Origin: Clostridia bacterium
Lineage (GTDB): Bacteria; Bacillota; Clostridia; Oscillospirales; CAG-272
Direction of reading: 5' to 3'
Assembly (NCBI GenBank): GCA_017454525.1
Contig: JAFTCT010000004.1
Span: 1 to 41,719 of the forward strand
Length of the DNA stretch: 41,719 nucleotides
Shown here: positions 1 to 7,627 of the stretch, in pieces
Layout of the letters: every line of letters begins with the position of its first letter
Numbering within the stretch: position 1 is the first letter of the stretch
Notes under the pieces: model-generated
The model's database searches: none
The model's input: only the letters and a program-made list of their open reading frames with translations
What the model was told of the DNA's origin: nothing
Made by a program: the position numbers and the translations under genes

Positions 1-150
1 GTGAATCAACTGCCTGACCGAGAAGCGCTGATTCATGCTTTTGATCAACAGCCACAGAATCTGTTGTATAGTGACAAGGCGAGTGCTATTTACAGAGTGT
101 TGACATCAATCGGAATTCCGACAATACTCTGCGATTGTGTGCACAGATAA
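1..150 (+). CDS. Possible 3' end of a truncated reading frame
   Basis: Frame 1 is open from the first base to a TAA at 148-150, giving 49 codons. The peptide begins VNQLPDREAL and ends PTILCDCVHR. I do not recognise it. The window edge cuts it, so its true start and length are unknown. The base composition differs from the genes that follow, and 49 open codons could occur by chance. Treat it as a possible gene tail only. Confidence 0.2.
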   Translation: MNQLPDREALIHAFDQQPQNLLYSDKASAIYRVLTSIGIPTILCDCVHR

Positions 151-444
151 TTTAGTGCCGATAATCTATGATACAGGCAAATTCCGATTTGTCGACGTGT
201 TGATATTCATCTTACTGTCTCAACCCTGACAAGTCCGGGGGAATTGCCCATTCCTTCATTGGAATGAACCGGTGGGTCGAATATAAGCCTTATTATTTGA
301 CCTGCTGCTCCGTGGCACGTCGAGACGGTCGTCCGACTGTCCCGAAGCGATATGAATTCCTGACGGAATTCGCGATATGTCCTTTATAAGCGTCAAATCG
401 CACGCGCACGGAGCGGGCGTATTTCGGAGGATTTGCGCAGCAAT

Positions 445-469
445 ATATTTGCATTTACAAGGCAAATAT
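445..469. repeat. Small A/T-rich hairpin
   Basis: ATATTTGC at 445-452 is the exact reverse complement of GCAAATAT at 462-469, with a 9-base loop. It lies about 75 bases upstream of the DUF3795 gene. No T-run follows on either strand, so a terminator is not supported. It could be a leader structure or chance. Confidence 0.35.
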
Positions 470-542
470 TTCGCATCCTGCACAGCATAATATATCGCGT
501 CGCCGCGAGGCAACGTTACCAAACGGAGGTTGATGGAACCTG

Positions 543-890
543 ATGAACACAATTTTGAACGATTACATCGCATATTGCGGGCTGGACTGCGAGAAATGCG
601 AAGCCCGCATCGCCACGGTCCGAAACGACGGCGATCTGCGCGCGGCGGTCGCGAAGAAGTGGTCGGAACTGAACGGGGTCGGGATCACCCCTGAAATGAT
701 CAACTGCGAGGGATGCCGGAAAAACGGCGTGAAATCGGCGTACTGCGACGCGCTCTGCCCGATCAGGCAGTGCGCGCTGAAGAGGGGCGTGCAGACCTGC
801 GGCGCGTGCGGGGAGCTGTGCTCCTGCGAAAAAGTCGGCGCGATCATCGGCAACAACGAGGAAGCGCGCCTGAATCTGAAAGGAATGTAA
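543..890 (+). CDS. DUF3795 cysteine-rich protein
   Basis: This 115-residue protein matches the DUF3795 pattern. It has an N-terminal YCGLDCEKC motif, a central INCEGCRKNG block and a final CGACGELCSC block. Cysteines stand at 12, 16, 19, 55, 58, 68, 72, 77, 86, 89, 93 and 95, which suggests metal or Fe-S binding, although the family has no settled function. A GGAGG about 14 bases upstream supports the ATG at 543. It is the first gene of a tight + strand run: the next start codon is two bases beyond its stop. It has no signal peptide or membrane segment and is probably cytoplasmic. Confidence 0.8.
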   Translation: MNTILNDYIAYCGLDCEKCEARIATVRNDGDLRAAVAKKWSELNGVGITPEMINCEGCRKNGVKSAYCDALCPIRQCALKRGVQTCGACGELCSCEKVGAIIGNNEEARLNLKGM

Positions 891-892
891 AA

Positions 893-1213
893 ATGGCGTC
901 AAGCAGGGACTATCTTGACTTTATTCTCGATCAGCTGTCGCAGGCGGACGGCGTTTCGTGCCGGGCGATGATGGGAGAGTACGTGCTGTATTACGGCGGC
1001 AAGGTGATCGGCGGGATCTATGACGACCGCTTACTTGTGAAGCCGACCGCTTCGGCGAGAAAACTGATGCCGTCTGCGGCTTTTGAACTGCCCTATGAGG
1101 GCGGAAAGGAAATGCTGCTTGTCGACAACGTCGACGACCGGGCGTTCCTCTGCAAACTGGCGGAAGCGGTGGCGGGCGACCTGCCCGCGCCGAAGAACAG
1201 GAGGAAGCCATGA
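893..1213 (+). CDS. TfoX N-terminal domain protein
   Basis: This 106-residue protein resembles the stand-alone TfoX N-terminal domain. The recognisable features are an early DFILDQL helix, the RAMMGEYVLYYGGKVIGGIYDDRL core and the LLVKPT strand that follows. Full TfoX/Sxy proteins regulate competence in gamma-proteobacteria and also have a C-terminal domain, which is absent here, so a competence role should not be assumed. The ATG at 893 is chosen because the domain begins there; the frame runs open further upstream inside the preceding gene without family similarity. Its stop overlaps the start of the following acetyltransferase (ATGA), which implies translational coupling. Confidence 0.75.
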   Translation: MASSRDYLDFILDQLSQADGVSCRAMMGEYVLYYGGKVIGGIYDDRLLVKPTASARKLMPSAAFELPYEGGKEMLLVDNVDDRAFLCKLAEAVAGDLPAPKNRRKP

Positions 1214-1767
1214 CCGTCAGGGAATTCGTTTTTGATCTGAAGGACGGCAGGAAGGCGCTGGCGCGCAGCCCGCGCGACGAGGATATCCCCGCGACGCTCG
1301 ATTACCTGTATCAGACGGCGTGCGAGACCGATTATCTTTTACGCTGTCCCGAGGAGTGCGGCAAGTACACGCCCGAGGGCGAGAAGGCGTTTTTCGACCG
1401 GATCAATTCTTCGGACAACGGCGCGATGATCATGTGCTTCGTTGACGGGAAACTCGCAGGGAACTGTGAGATCACCTGGAGCAAGGGGTTGAAAACGCGG
1501 CACCGCGCGAGCGTTGCGATCGCGCTCAGAAAGGACTTCTGGGGACTGGGGATCGGGACGAGACTGCTCGCGGAACTGGAAAAGATCGCAAGGGAACAAG
1601 AAGAGATACTGCAATTGGAACTCGATTTCATCGAGGGCAACGCCCGGGCGCGCGCCCTGTATGAGAAAACGGGCTTCCGCATCACCGGCGTCAAGCCGGA
1701 CGCGATCCGTCTGAAGGACAAAACGATGCGAAACGAGTATTCAATGGTGAAAGTGCTGAAAAGATGA
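1210..1767 (+). CDS. GNAT family N-acetyltransferase
   Basis: The 185-residue protein is a single GNAT domain. The acetyl-CoA motif A is seen in RKDFWGLGIGTRLL (about residues 110-123). It is followed by the LELDFIEGNARARALYEKTGF segment typical of motif B in this superfamily. The N-terminal RSPRDEDIPATLDYL helix is also usual. The substrate is unknown; small-molecule or protein amino groups are both possible. It overlaps the preceding TfoX-like gene and the next acetyltransferase by ATGA junctions, so all three are probably translated from one message. Confidence 0.85.
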   Translation: MTVREFVFDLKDGRKALARSPRDEDIPATLDYLYQTACETDYLLRCPEECGKYTPEGEKAFFDRINSSDNGAMIMCFVDGKLAGNCEITWSKGLKTRHRASVAIALRKDFWGLGIGTRLLAELEKIAREQEEILQLELDFIEGNARARALYEKTGFRITGVKPDAIRLKDKTMRNEYSMVKVLKR

Positions 1768-2282
1768 CAGACCGACTGGAAACGCCGCGGCTCGTGCTGC
1801 GGAAAGCGCGGGACGAAGACCTTGAAGGGATCTTTATAAACGTCTGGCAGGACGAACGTCTGGCGGAAACGATGCTCTGGACGCCGACGGCGACGCTTGA
1901 GGACGCAAGAGCGCGGCTCGCGCGCACGAAGGATTATCAGAAGCGTTACGACGCCTTTTTCGTCTGCTTGAAAGAAACGAACGAACCGGTCGGCTTCGCG
2001 GGCGTCAGAGAGATCGCGCCGGGCGAATACGACGAAACGGGGATCTGCGTCTGCCGGAAAGAGCAGCATAAAGGCCTCGGCGGGGAAGTTCTGGACGCGC
2101 TGATCGGACTGACGTTTGAAAAACGCGGCGGTCATACGTTTTATTACAGCTGTTTCCGGGGCAACGCGGCGTCCGCCGCCCTGTGCAAAAGCCGCGGGTT
2201 TGTCTATCTTGACAGTTATGAGCAGACCCGCGAACGGGACGGGCGTACCTTTCTCTGCGACCGGTACGTTTTGAAAAAATGA
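1764..2282 (+). CDS. GNAT acetyltransferase, RimJ/RimL-like
   Basis: This 172-residue protein begins with the ETPRLVLRKARDEDLEGIF pattern common to RimJ/RimL-type GNAT proteins. The acetyl-CoA loop appears as EQHKGLGGEVLDALIGL, and the C-terminal half has the RGNAASAALCKSRGF motif. RimJ/RimL relatives acetylate protein N-termini or small molecules, and the target here is unknown. It overlaps the preceding acetyltransferase by four bases (ATGA) and is followed after ten bases by a third, truncated one. The cluster looks like a local expansion of acetyltransferases. Confidence 0.83.
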   Translation: MTDRLETPRLVLRKARDEDLEGIFINVWQDERLAETMLWTPTATLEDARARLARTKDYQKRYDAFFVCLKETNEPVGFAGVREIAPGEYDETGICVCRKEQHKGLGGEVLDALIGLTFEKRGGHTFYYSCFRGNAASAALCKSRGFVYLDSYEQTRERDGRTFLCDRYVLKK

Positions 2283-2292
2283 GGAAGAAACG

Positions 2293-2523
2293 GTGAGTTT
2301 TGAAAAAATCGGGATCATGCCCTGCCGCATCGAGACGAAGCGGCTGATCCTTTTTCCTTTTACTAATGAAAATCTGCCCCTGTTCGTCTGTGACCGGGCG
2401 CGCTTTGAAAAAGAGTACGGCGTCTCCTTCTGCGGAGAGGCGCTCGATTATCTTCTGCCCTCCTATCTTGAGAAACTGCAGAAAAAGATCGAAGGCGGCG
2501 AATACCTTTTCTATTCGGGATGA
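2293..2523 (+). pseudogene. Truncated GNAT acetyltransferase (N-terminal fragment)
   Basis: Translation from the GTG at 2293, preceded by GAGGAAG, gives 76 residues. They contain CRIETKRLILFPFTNENL, the opening strand and helix of a GNAT domain, followed by a helical stretch and EYLFYSG, and then a stop. GNAT proteins are normally 150-190 residues, and the acetyl-CoA binding motif A is missing here. The stop overlaps the start of a GGDEF-type frame (ATGA) that is itself missing its beginning. The simplest reading is a deletion that joined two genes near 2515-2600, leaving two remnants. Confidence 0.6.
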
Positions 2524-2951
2524 CGATCATTCTCTTCATCAGCGCGCATGTTTCCGCGCGGATGAAGACGCTGACGCGCATCGTGCTGTTTCTGCTCGCG
2601 CTCGTTTCGGTCGATATGAACGGTCTGAAGCTGTACAACGATACGCAGGGACATGAAGCGGGCGACACCGCGCTGAAGACCGTGTCGGCGGTCCTGTGGG
2701 AGAACTGCGGTCCGTCGGGCGTCGTCTATCGCGTCGGCGGCGACGAATTCATCATCCTTTACAAATCCGCGGGCGACGTGGAGCCGCTCGAAGCGATCGC
2801 GGCGATGCGCGAGAAAATGGCGCAGACGCCCTACGTGTGCGCTTTCGGATATGCGGCGAAGAAGGGAAAATCGGTCGAGGACGCCGTGCGCAGAGCCGAC
2901 GCCGAGATGTACGCCGACAAAGCGGCTTTGAAAAACAAAGAAAACGAATGA
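2520..2951 (+). pseudogene. N-terminally truncated GGDEF (diguanylate cyclase) fragment
   Basis: The 143-residue frame contains VSVDMNGLKLYNDTQGHEAGD, VVYRVGGDEFIILY (GGDEF at residues 73-77) and a C-terminal DAVRRADAEMYADKAA segment. These are the core and end of a diguanylate cyclase domain, which makes cyclic di-GMP from GTP. The usual opening DxLTGLxNR helix and any sensor region are absent, and the first 30 residues show no GGDEF similarity. The signature itself is intact, so residual activity cannot be excluded, but the gene looks beheaded. It overlaps the next gene's frame and sits directly behind a broken acetyltransferase. Confidence 0.6.
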
Positions 2952-2983
2952 CGATGGGATCGGGAAAGGAGACTCTGACCGGT

Positions 2984-4024
2984 ATGATATCCTTTGAAAG
3001 CGATTATATCGCGGGCGCGCATCCCGCGCTCATGAAAAGACTGATCGAAACCAATTCGGAACCGCTTTCCGGCTACGGCACGGACCGGTATTCCGGGGAC
3101 GCGCGGCAAAAGATCCGCGACGCCGTCGGGATGCCCGACGCGGTCGTCGAATTCATTGCCGGTGGCACGCAGACCAACGCCGTCGTGATCTCTTCGCTGC
3201 TGCGCGACTGGGAGGGCGTGATCGCCGCGGAAACGGGGCATATCGCCGTGCACGAGGCGGGCGCGATCGAGTATTCCGGGCATAAGGTGCTGACGCTTCC
3301 TCAGAAGGAAGGGAAGATCGATCCGGAAACGCTCAAACGCTTTCTCTCTGCGTTTTTTGAAGACGGGAACCGCGAGCATACGGTGTACCCCGGCATGGTC
3401 TATATCTCTTTCCCGACCGAATACGGCACACTGTACCCGAAAAAGGAACTGACCGCTCTGTCGGAGATCTGCCGCGCGTACGGACTGATCCTCTATCTCG
3501 ACGGCGCGCGGCTGGGCTTTGGATTGGCAAGTCCCGAAGCCGACATGACGCTTGCGGATATCATGCGGCTCTGCGACGTTTTCAGTATCGGCGGAACGAA
3601 GATCGGCGCGCTGTGCGGCGAGGCTGTCGTTTTCAAAAAAGACCGCGCGCCGCGGCATTTTATGAATTCGATGAAAAAACGCGGCGCCCTGCTCGCCAAA
3701 GGACGCCTGACCGGCGTACAGTTTGACGCCCTCTTTACCGACGGACTGTACTTTGAGATCTCGCGTCAGGTGATCGGCAGAGCGATGAAACTCAAAGAAC
3801 TCTTCCGGAAGAGAAACGTCCCCCTGCTGATCGATTCGCCGACCAATCAGCAATTCGTGATCCTTGAGGACGCGGTTCTCGCGCGGCTGAAGGAGCGCGT
3901 TTCTTTCTGCTTCTGGGAGAAATATGACGAATCGCACACGGTCGTGCGCTTTGCCGTGGGCTGGTCGACGACCGATGAAGACCTTCGGGCGCTGGAAGAC
4001 GCCCTTGACGCAATTACTGACTGA
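2984..4024 (+). CDS. Threonine-aldolase-like PLP enzyme (beta-eliminating lyase family)
   Basis: This 346-residue protein is a fold-type I PLP enzyme of the low-specificity L-threonine aldolase/beta-eliminating lyase family, which cleaves beta-hydroxy amino acids such as threonine to glycine and an aldehyde. Visible motifs are SGYGTDRYSGDARQKI near the start, FIAGGTQTNAVVI, AVHEAGAIEYSGHKV, the YLDGARLGFGL strand bearing the cofactor Asp, and the lysine motif IGGTKIGAL (K206). I chose the ATG at 2984 because an AAAGGAG lies about 12 bases upstream and the family usually begins MISF-like. In-frame ATGs at 2948 and 2954 are alternatives. The pyrophosphatase gene follows 22 bases later. Confidence 0.8.
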   Translation: MISFESDYIAGAHPALMKRLIETNSEPLSGYGTDRYSGDARQKIRDAVGMPDAVVEFIAGGTQTNAVVISSLLRDWEGVIAAETGHIAVHEAGAIEYSGHKVLTLPQKEGKIDPETLKRFLSAFFEDGNREHTVYPGMVYISFPTEYGTLYPKKELTALSEICRAYGLILYLDGARLGFGLASPEADMTLADIMRLCDVFSIGGTKIGALCGEAVVFKKDRAPRHFMNSMKKRGALLAKGRLTGVQFDALFTDGLYFEISRQVIGRAMKLKELFRKRNVPLLIDSPTNQQFVILEDAVLARLKERVSFCFWEKYDESHTVVRFAVGWSTTDEDLRALEDALDAITD

Positions 4025-4046
4025 TCTGCTTTTAGGAGAAACCGCA

Positions 4047-5711
4047 ATGGATGAAATCAGAAAGGACGAGATCCTGATCACGGGACACCTCAATCCCGAC
4101 ACCGACTCGATCTGCGCGGCGGTCGCCTACGCGGCGCTCAAGAACTGCGCGTCCGACGGCGCCTTCGTCGCCTGCAGGGCGGGCGAGCTGTCAGCGGAGA
4201 CGAAATGGGTGCTCTCCCGCTTCGGCGTCGCCGAGCCGCGGCTTATGACCGACGTTTCGCCGCAGTTGAGCGATATGGAGATCCGGCGGGTGCGCGGCAT
4301 CCGCAGCGATCTTTCGGTGCGCAAGGCGTGGGAGATCATGCACAACAACGATATTTCCACTCTGCCCATCGTCGACGGCGAGCGCAATCTGATCGGACTG
4401 ATCTCCCTGAAGGATCTCGCCGTGGCGTTCATGGACAGTTTCAGCAGCCACGCCCTCACCGTTTCGGGCACCAGTTACGAGAGCATCGCGGGCACGCTGC
4501 GCGGCGAGGTCGTGCTGGGCGATCCCGCGGGCGTGATGAAGGAAGGATTTATCCACGTGGGCGCCGGCAACGTCGAAATGATCCGCGAGACCGTCCGTCC
4601 GGGCGACCTCGTGATCACCTCGAACCGCGAGGAGGCGCAGCGTACGGCGGTCGAATGCGGCGCGCAGTGTCTGGTCGTGACGACCTTCGCCGACGTTTCC
4701 GAGCAAGTGCGCAGTCTCGCGAAGCGCCGGGGATGCGTGCTGATCTCCACGGCGTACGATACCTACAAGGCGGCGTACTACATCAATCAGAGCGTGCCGG
4801 TCGGACACTATATGATCACCGACGGGTTCACCTCCTTTTCGCTTTCCTCCTCCGTCGAGGAGGTACTGAACGTGATGAGCCGCACCCGCCACGCCTATTT
4901 TCCGGTGCTGGACGACGACGGAAAATATTACGGACTGGTCTCCAAGCGCAATATGCTGGGACGCCGCCGCAAGCGCCTGATCTTAGTCGATCACAACGAG
5001 CGCTCTCAGTGCGTGCCCGGCTGGGAGGACGCCGATATCCTGGAGATCGTCGACCACCACCGCGTGGGCGGCATCCAGACCGTCTCTCCCATATTCTTCC
5101 GCAATCAGCCGCTCGGGAGCACCTGCACGATCATCACGCAGATGTATAAGGAGCAGGGGATCGTGATCCCGCCGCACATCGCCGGCGCGATGCTCTGCGC
5201 GATCCTCTCGGACACCCTGATGTTCCGTTCTCCGACCTGCACCGACACCGACCGCGCGTACGCGGCGGAACTGGCGAAGATCGCCGGCGTGGACCTCACG
5301 AAAACGGGCGAGGAAATGTTCGAGGCGGGCGAGGATCTTTCGGGCAAGACCGCGGAGGACCTGCTGCACGGCGACTTCAAGATCTTTTCCGCCGTGGACG
5401 TCCGCATCGGCGTCAGCCAGTCGATGTTTTTCAGCCGCCACGCGATCGAAAAGGCGGCGAAAATGACGAAAAACGCCTTAAAAAGGATCAGACAGACCGA
5501 CGGCGTGACCTACGCCTACTACCTGCTGACCGATATCGGCGCGCAGAGCAGTCACGTGCTCTGCTCCGATCGTGACTCCGAAGCGCTCCTGCGCGACGCG
5601 TTCGGGCTGGACGCGGAGGAGGAATTGATCCTGACCGGCGTGGTCTCGAGAAAGATGCAGTTCCTGCCGGCGCTCATCGAAGCGCTGCGCAGACGGAAAG
5701 AGGAAGAATAA
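4047..5711 (+). CDS. ppaC: Manganese-dependent inorganic pyrophosphatase with CBS and DRTGG domains (family II)
   Basis: The 554-residue cytoplasmic enzyme hydrolyses pyrophosphate to phosphate. The DHH metal site is seen as GHLNPDTDS (H14, D18, D20) and VDHHR (DHH at 336-338). A C-terminal DHHA2-like region follows. Between the two halves of the catalytic domain lie a CBS motif (RKAWEIMHNNDISTLPIVD), a DRTGG-like stretch (about residues 115-240) and a second CBS (EVLNVMSRTRHAYFPVLDD). This is the regulated CBS-containing type, in which adenine nucleotides or diadenosine polyphosphates modulate activity. The ATG at 4047 is fixed by AGGAGA at 4034-4039. The next gene starts directly after its stop. 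Confidence 0.9.
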   Translation: MDEIRKDEILITGHLNPDTDSICAAVAYAALKNCASDGAFVACRAGELSAETKWVLSRFGVAEPRLMTDVSPQLSDMEIRRVRGIRSDLSVRKAWEIMHNNDISTLPIVDGERNLIGLISLKDLAVAFMDSFSSHALTVSGTSYESIAGTLRGEVVLGDPAGVMKEGFIHVGAGNVEMIRETVRPGDLVITSNREEAQRTAVECGAQCLVVTTFADVSEQVRSLAKRRGCVLISTAYDTYKAAYYINQSVPVGHYMITDGFTSFSLSSSVEEVLNVMSRTRHAYFPVLDDDGKYYGLVSKRNMLGRRRKRLILVDHNERSQCVPGWEDADILEIVDHHRVGGIQTVSPIFFRNQPLGSTCTIITQMYKEQGIVIPPHIAGAMLCAILSDTLMFRSPTCTDTDRAYAAELAKIAGVDLTKTGEEMFEAGEDLSGKTAEDLLHGDFKIFSAVDVRIGVSQSMFFSRHAIEKAAKMTKNALKRIRQTDGVTYAYYLLTDIGAQSSHVLCSDRDSEALLRDAFGLDAEEELILTGVVSRKMQFLPALIEALRRRKEEE

Positions 5712-6701
5712 ATGAAAGAAAAGAAAAGCAAGGCGAAGAGAGCCGCGCTCGCGGTCCTCATTGCGGTCATCGTACTGGCGGCGCTCTACGCCGTGTTCGT
5801 CCTGACGGCGAACCCGCTGTTCTATAAGACCTTTTACGGCGCGTCCGGGGCGGACTGCACGATCCCCGATCTCTGGGGCGGCTTCGTTCCGCAGGGCGTG
5901 ACCTCGCTTGACGGAAAAACGCTGATCTGCGGCTATACCGCAAAGGAGGCGTCGCGTATCTACGTTATGGAAGAGAAGGGCGCGAAGCGCCTTCTGCTCG
6001 CGCGTGAGGACGGCAGCGTCTACGACGGACACGCGGGCGGGATCAGCGCCTCGGGCGAATACGTTTATATTTCCAACGCCGCGAAGATCTTCGTTCTGAA
6101 GGCTTCGGACGTCCTCGCGGCGAAAGACGGCGATACGGTGACCTTCATCGGACGTTTCGACGTGCCGGTGCGCTCCTCCTTCTGCTCGAACGACGGCAAA
6201 TACCTCTACGTCGGCGAATTCCACCGCGACGGCTACGAAACCGACGAAAGCCACGCCGTCGGGAGCGCCGACGGGACCTATCGGGCGATGATCTTCGCCT
6301 ATCCGCTCGATCCGGGGCTTCCGTTCGGCGTGAACAACGCCGTCTCCTCCGCGTTCGCTGTGTGCGACGAGGTGCAGGGCGCCGCGTTTTACGGCGGAAA
6401 AGCCTACCTTTCCTGCTCCTACGGTCTGCACGATTCGCGCCTGAAGATCTACGATCTTGCGGGCGAGGACGGCGTGTTTTCCTATGACGGCAGGGATCTG
6501 CCCCTGCGCATCCTCGACGGCAGGCGCGAAAAGGCGACCGTGATGATGCCGCACATGAGCGAGGATATGGACGTGACCGACGGCAGGCTGCTGATCGCTT
6601 TCGAGTCGGGCGTTCTCAAATACGGCGGAGGACTTCTGCCCTTTGCCGAAAGACGCGTGATGCGCGTCGATCCCGCGCTTCTGAAAGACGAAGCGGCATA
6701 A
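5712..6701 (+). CDS. Membrane-anchored exported protein, possible beta-propeller
   Basis: The 329-residue protein starts with a lysine-rich tip (MKEKKSKAKR) and one hydrophobic helix at about residues 11-31, so it is probably anchored with its bulk outside the cell. The remainder contains spaced strand-turn units such as GKTLICGYT, GEYVYISNAAKIFVL, GKYLYVGEFH, GKAYLSCSYG and GRLLIAFESG. They resemble propeller blades, but I cannot assign a family. There are no recognisable catalytic residues. Its ATG abuts the stop of the pyrophosphatase gene, so the two are co-transcribed. The function is unknown. Confidence 0.7.
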   Translation: MKEKKSKAKRAALAVLIAVIVLAALYAVFVLTANPLFYKTFYGASGADCTIPDLWGGFVPQGVTSLDGKTLICGYTAKEASRIYVMEEKGAKRLLLAREDGSVYDGHAGGISASGEYVYISNAAKIFVLKASDVLAAKDGDTVTFIGRFDVPVRSSFCSNDGKYLYVGEFHRDGYETDESHAVGSADGTYRAMIFAYPLDPGLPFGVNNAVSSAFAVCDEVQGAAFYGGKAYLSCSYGLHDSRLKIYDLAGEDGVFSYDGRDLPLRILDGRREKATVMMPHMSEDMDVTDGRLLIAFESGVLKYGGGLLPFAERRVMRVDPALLKDEAA

Positions 6702-6714
6702 AAGGAGCATCTGT

Positions 6715-7578
6715 ATGAAGTTCTGCGATCTGCACACCCATTCGACCTTTTCGGACGGCAGCAAAACGCCGCGGGAGATCGTGCGCATGGCGAAGGAAAT
6801 CGGCTTGTCGGCGGTGGCGCTGACCGACCACAATAACGCCGCGGGACTTGAAGAATTCATGCGCGCGGGAGAGGAATTCGGCGTCGAAACGGTCGCGGGA
6901 TGCGAGTTTTCGACGGATTACCGGATCGAAGGGCGGGAAAAACCGGTCGAACTCCACATCGTGGGACTGTTTTTTCCGCGCGAGCACTGGGTCCAGATCG
7001 CCGACTACGTCAAACTGGCGCTTCTGTCAAAGGAGAAAGCCAACCGGCGTATGATCGAAAAACTCTGCGCCGCCGGGTACGCCGTGACTTTTGAAGAAGC
7101 CGCGGCAAAAACCGATTCGGCGATCTTCAACCGCGCGCACGTCGCGCAGGTGCTCGTCGACAAGGGATACGCCGGCAGCGTGAAAGAGGCGTTTGACGGA
7201 GTGTTGAAGGAGGGAAACGGGTTTTACGTTCCCGCGGAACGGCTGAGCGTGTTCACCACGATCCGCTTCATCGGAATGTACGGCGGGAAAGCGGTGCTGG
7301 CGCACCCCTTTCTCAATCTGACCTATGAACAGCTGCGCGTTTTTCTGCCCGCCGCAAAAAACGAGGGACTGGTCGGCGTCGAAACGCATTACAGCGAGTT
7401 TGACGAAGAGCAGACGGCTGCCGCGGAAGAACTGGCGCGCACGTTCGGACTGCTCGAGAGCGGCGGCTCGGACTACCACGGCGACGCCAAGCCCGGTATC
7501 GCGCTCGGGACCGGGAGAGGAAAACTTGCTGTTCCCTATGAATTCTGTCAGCGCCTGCGCGCCGGCAGACGCTATTGA
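6715..7578 (+). CDS. PHP domain phosphoesterase
   Basis: The 287-residue protein carries the PHP metal-binding motifs DLHTHSTFSDG (H7, H9), ALTDHNN, GCEFST, VLAHPF and GGSDYHGD. This is the trinuclear metal site of the YciV/RNase AM-like PHP group. Known relatives hydrolyse 3',5'-nucleoside bisphosphates or trim short RNAs from the 5' end. The exact substrate here is not shown by sequence. It has no membrane segment. It lies 13 bases downstream of the anchored protein gene, with AAAGGAG before its ATG, in the same + strand operon as the pyrophosphatase. Confidence 0.85.
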   Translation: MKFCDLHTHSTFSDGSKTPREIVRMAKEIGLSAVALTDHNNAAGLEEFMRAGEEFGVETVAGCEFSTDYRIEGREKPVELHIVGLFFPREHWVQIADYVKLALLSKEKANRRMIEKLCAAGYAVTFEEAAAKTDSAIFNRAHVAQVLVDKGYAGSVKEAFDGVLKEGNGFYVPAERLSVFTTIRFIGMYGGKAVLAHPFLNLTYEQLRVFLPAAKNEGLVGVETHYSEFDEEQTAAAEELARTFGLLESGGSDYHGDAKPGIALGTGRGKLAVPYEFCQRLRAGRRY

Positions 7579-7588
7579 AAACCGCCGG

Positions 7589-7606
7589 GCGGCGGACGAC
7601 CGCCGC
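7589..7606 (+). other. Short GC hairpin before the antiporter gene
   Basis: GCGGCGG at 7589-7595 pairs with CCGCCGC at 7600-7606 across an ACGA loop. It falls in the 49-base gap between the PHP gene and the antiporter gene, just upstream of the latter's GAAAGG ribosome site. No T-run follows, so it is more likely an intercistronic stability or translation element than a terminator. It may also be chance in GC-rich DNA. Confidence 0.3.
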
Positions 7607-7627
7607 GCGCCCTGAAAGGCAAAGAAT

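Larger units (their letters stand above)
1..542. other. Gene-poor, lower-GC leader region
   Basis: No convincing gene lies in this stretch. It is visibly richer in A and T than the remainder of the window. It contains short palindromic elements: CGGAATTCCG near 111, a CATTCC/GGAATG hairpin at 249-266, two copies of GCGATATG at 347-354 and 372-379 flanking a GAATTC pair, and an A/T hairpin at 445-469. A TTGACA at 100-105 has no good -10 partner. The end of the region carries the GGAGG (near 524-528) that serves the first real gene. It may be a decayed or transferred segment or a contig edge; I cannot tell which. Confidence 0.6.

Noticed and set aside
713..892. Upstream extension of the TfoX-like gene
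   Set aside because: The frame is open into the DUF3795 gene but the added residues are a shifted reading of that gene. The domain starts at 893.
2696..2983. Long N-terminal extension of the threonine-aldolase-like gene
   Set aside because: The extra frame overlaps the GGDEF fragment in another register and is Arg-rich. The family start and ribosome site favour 2984.
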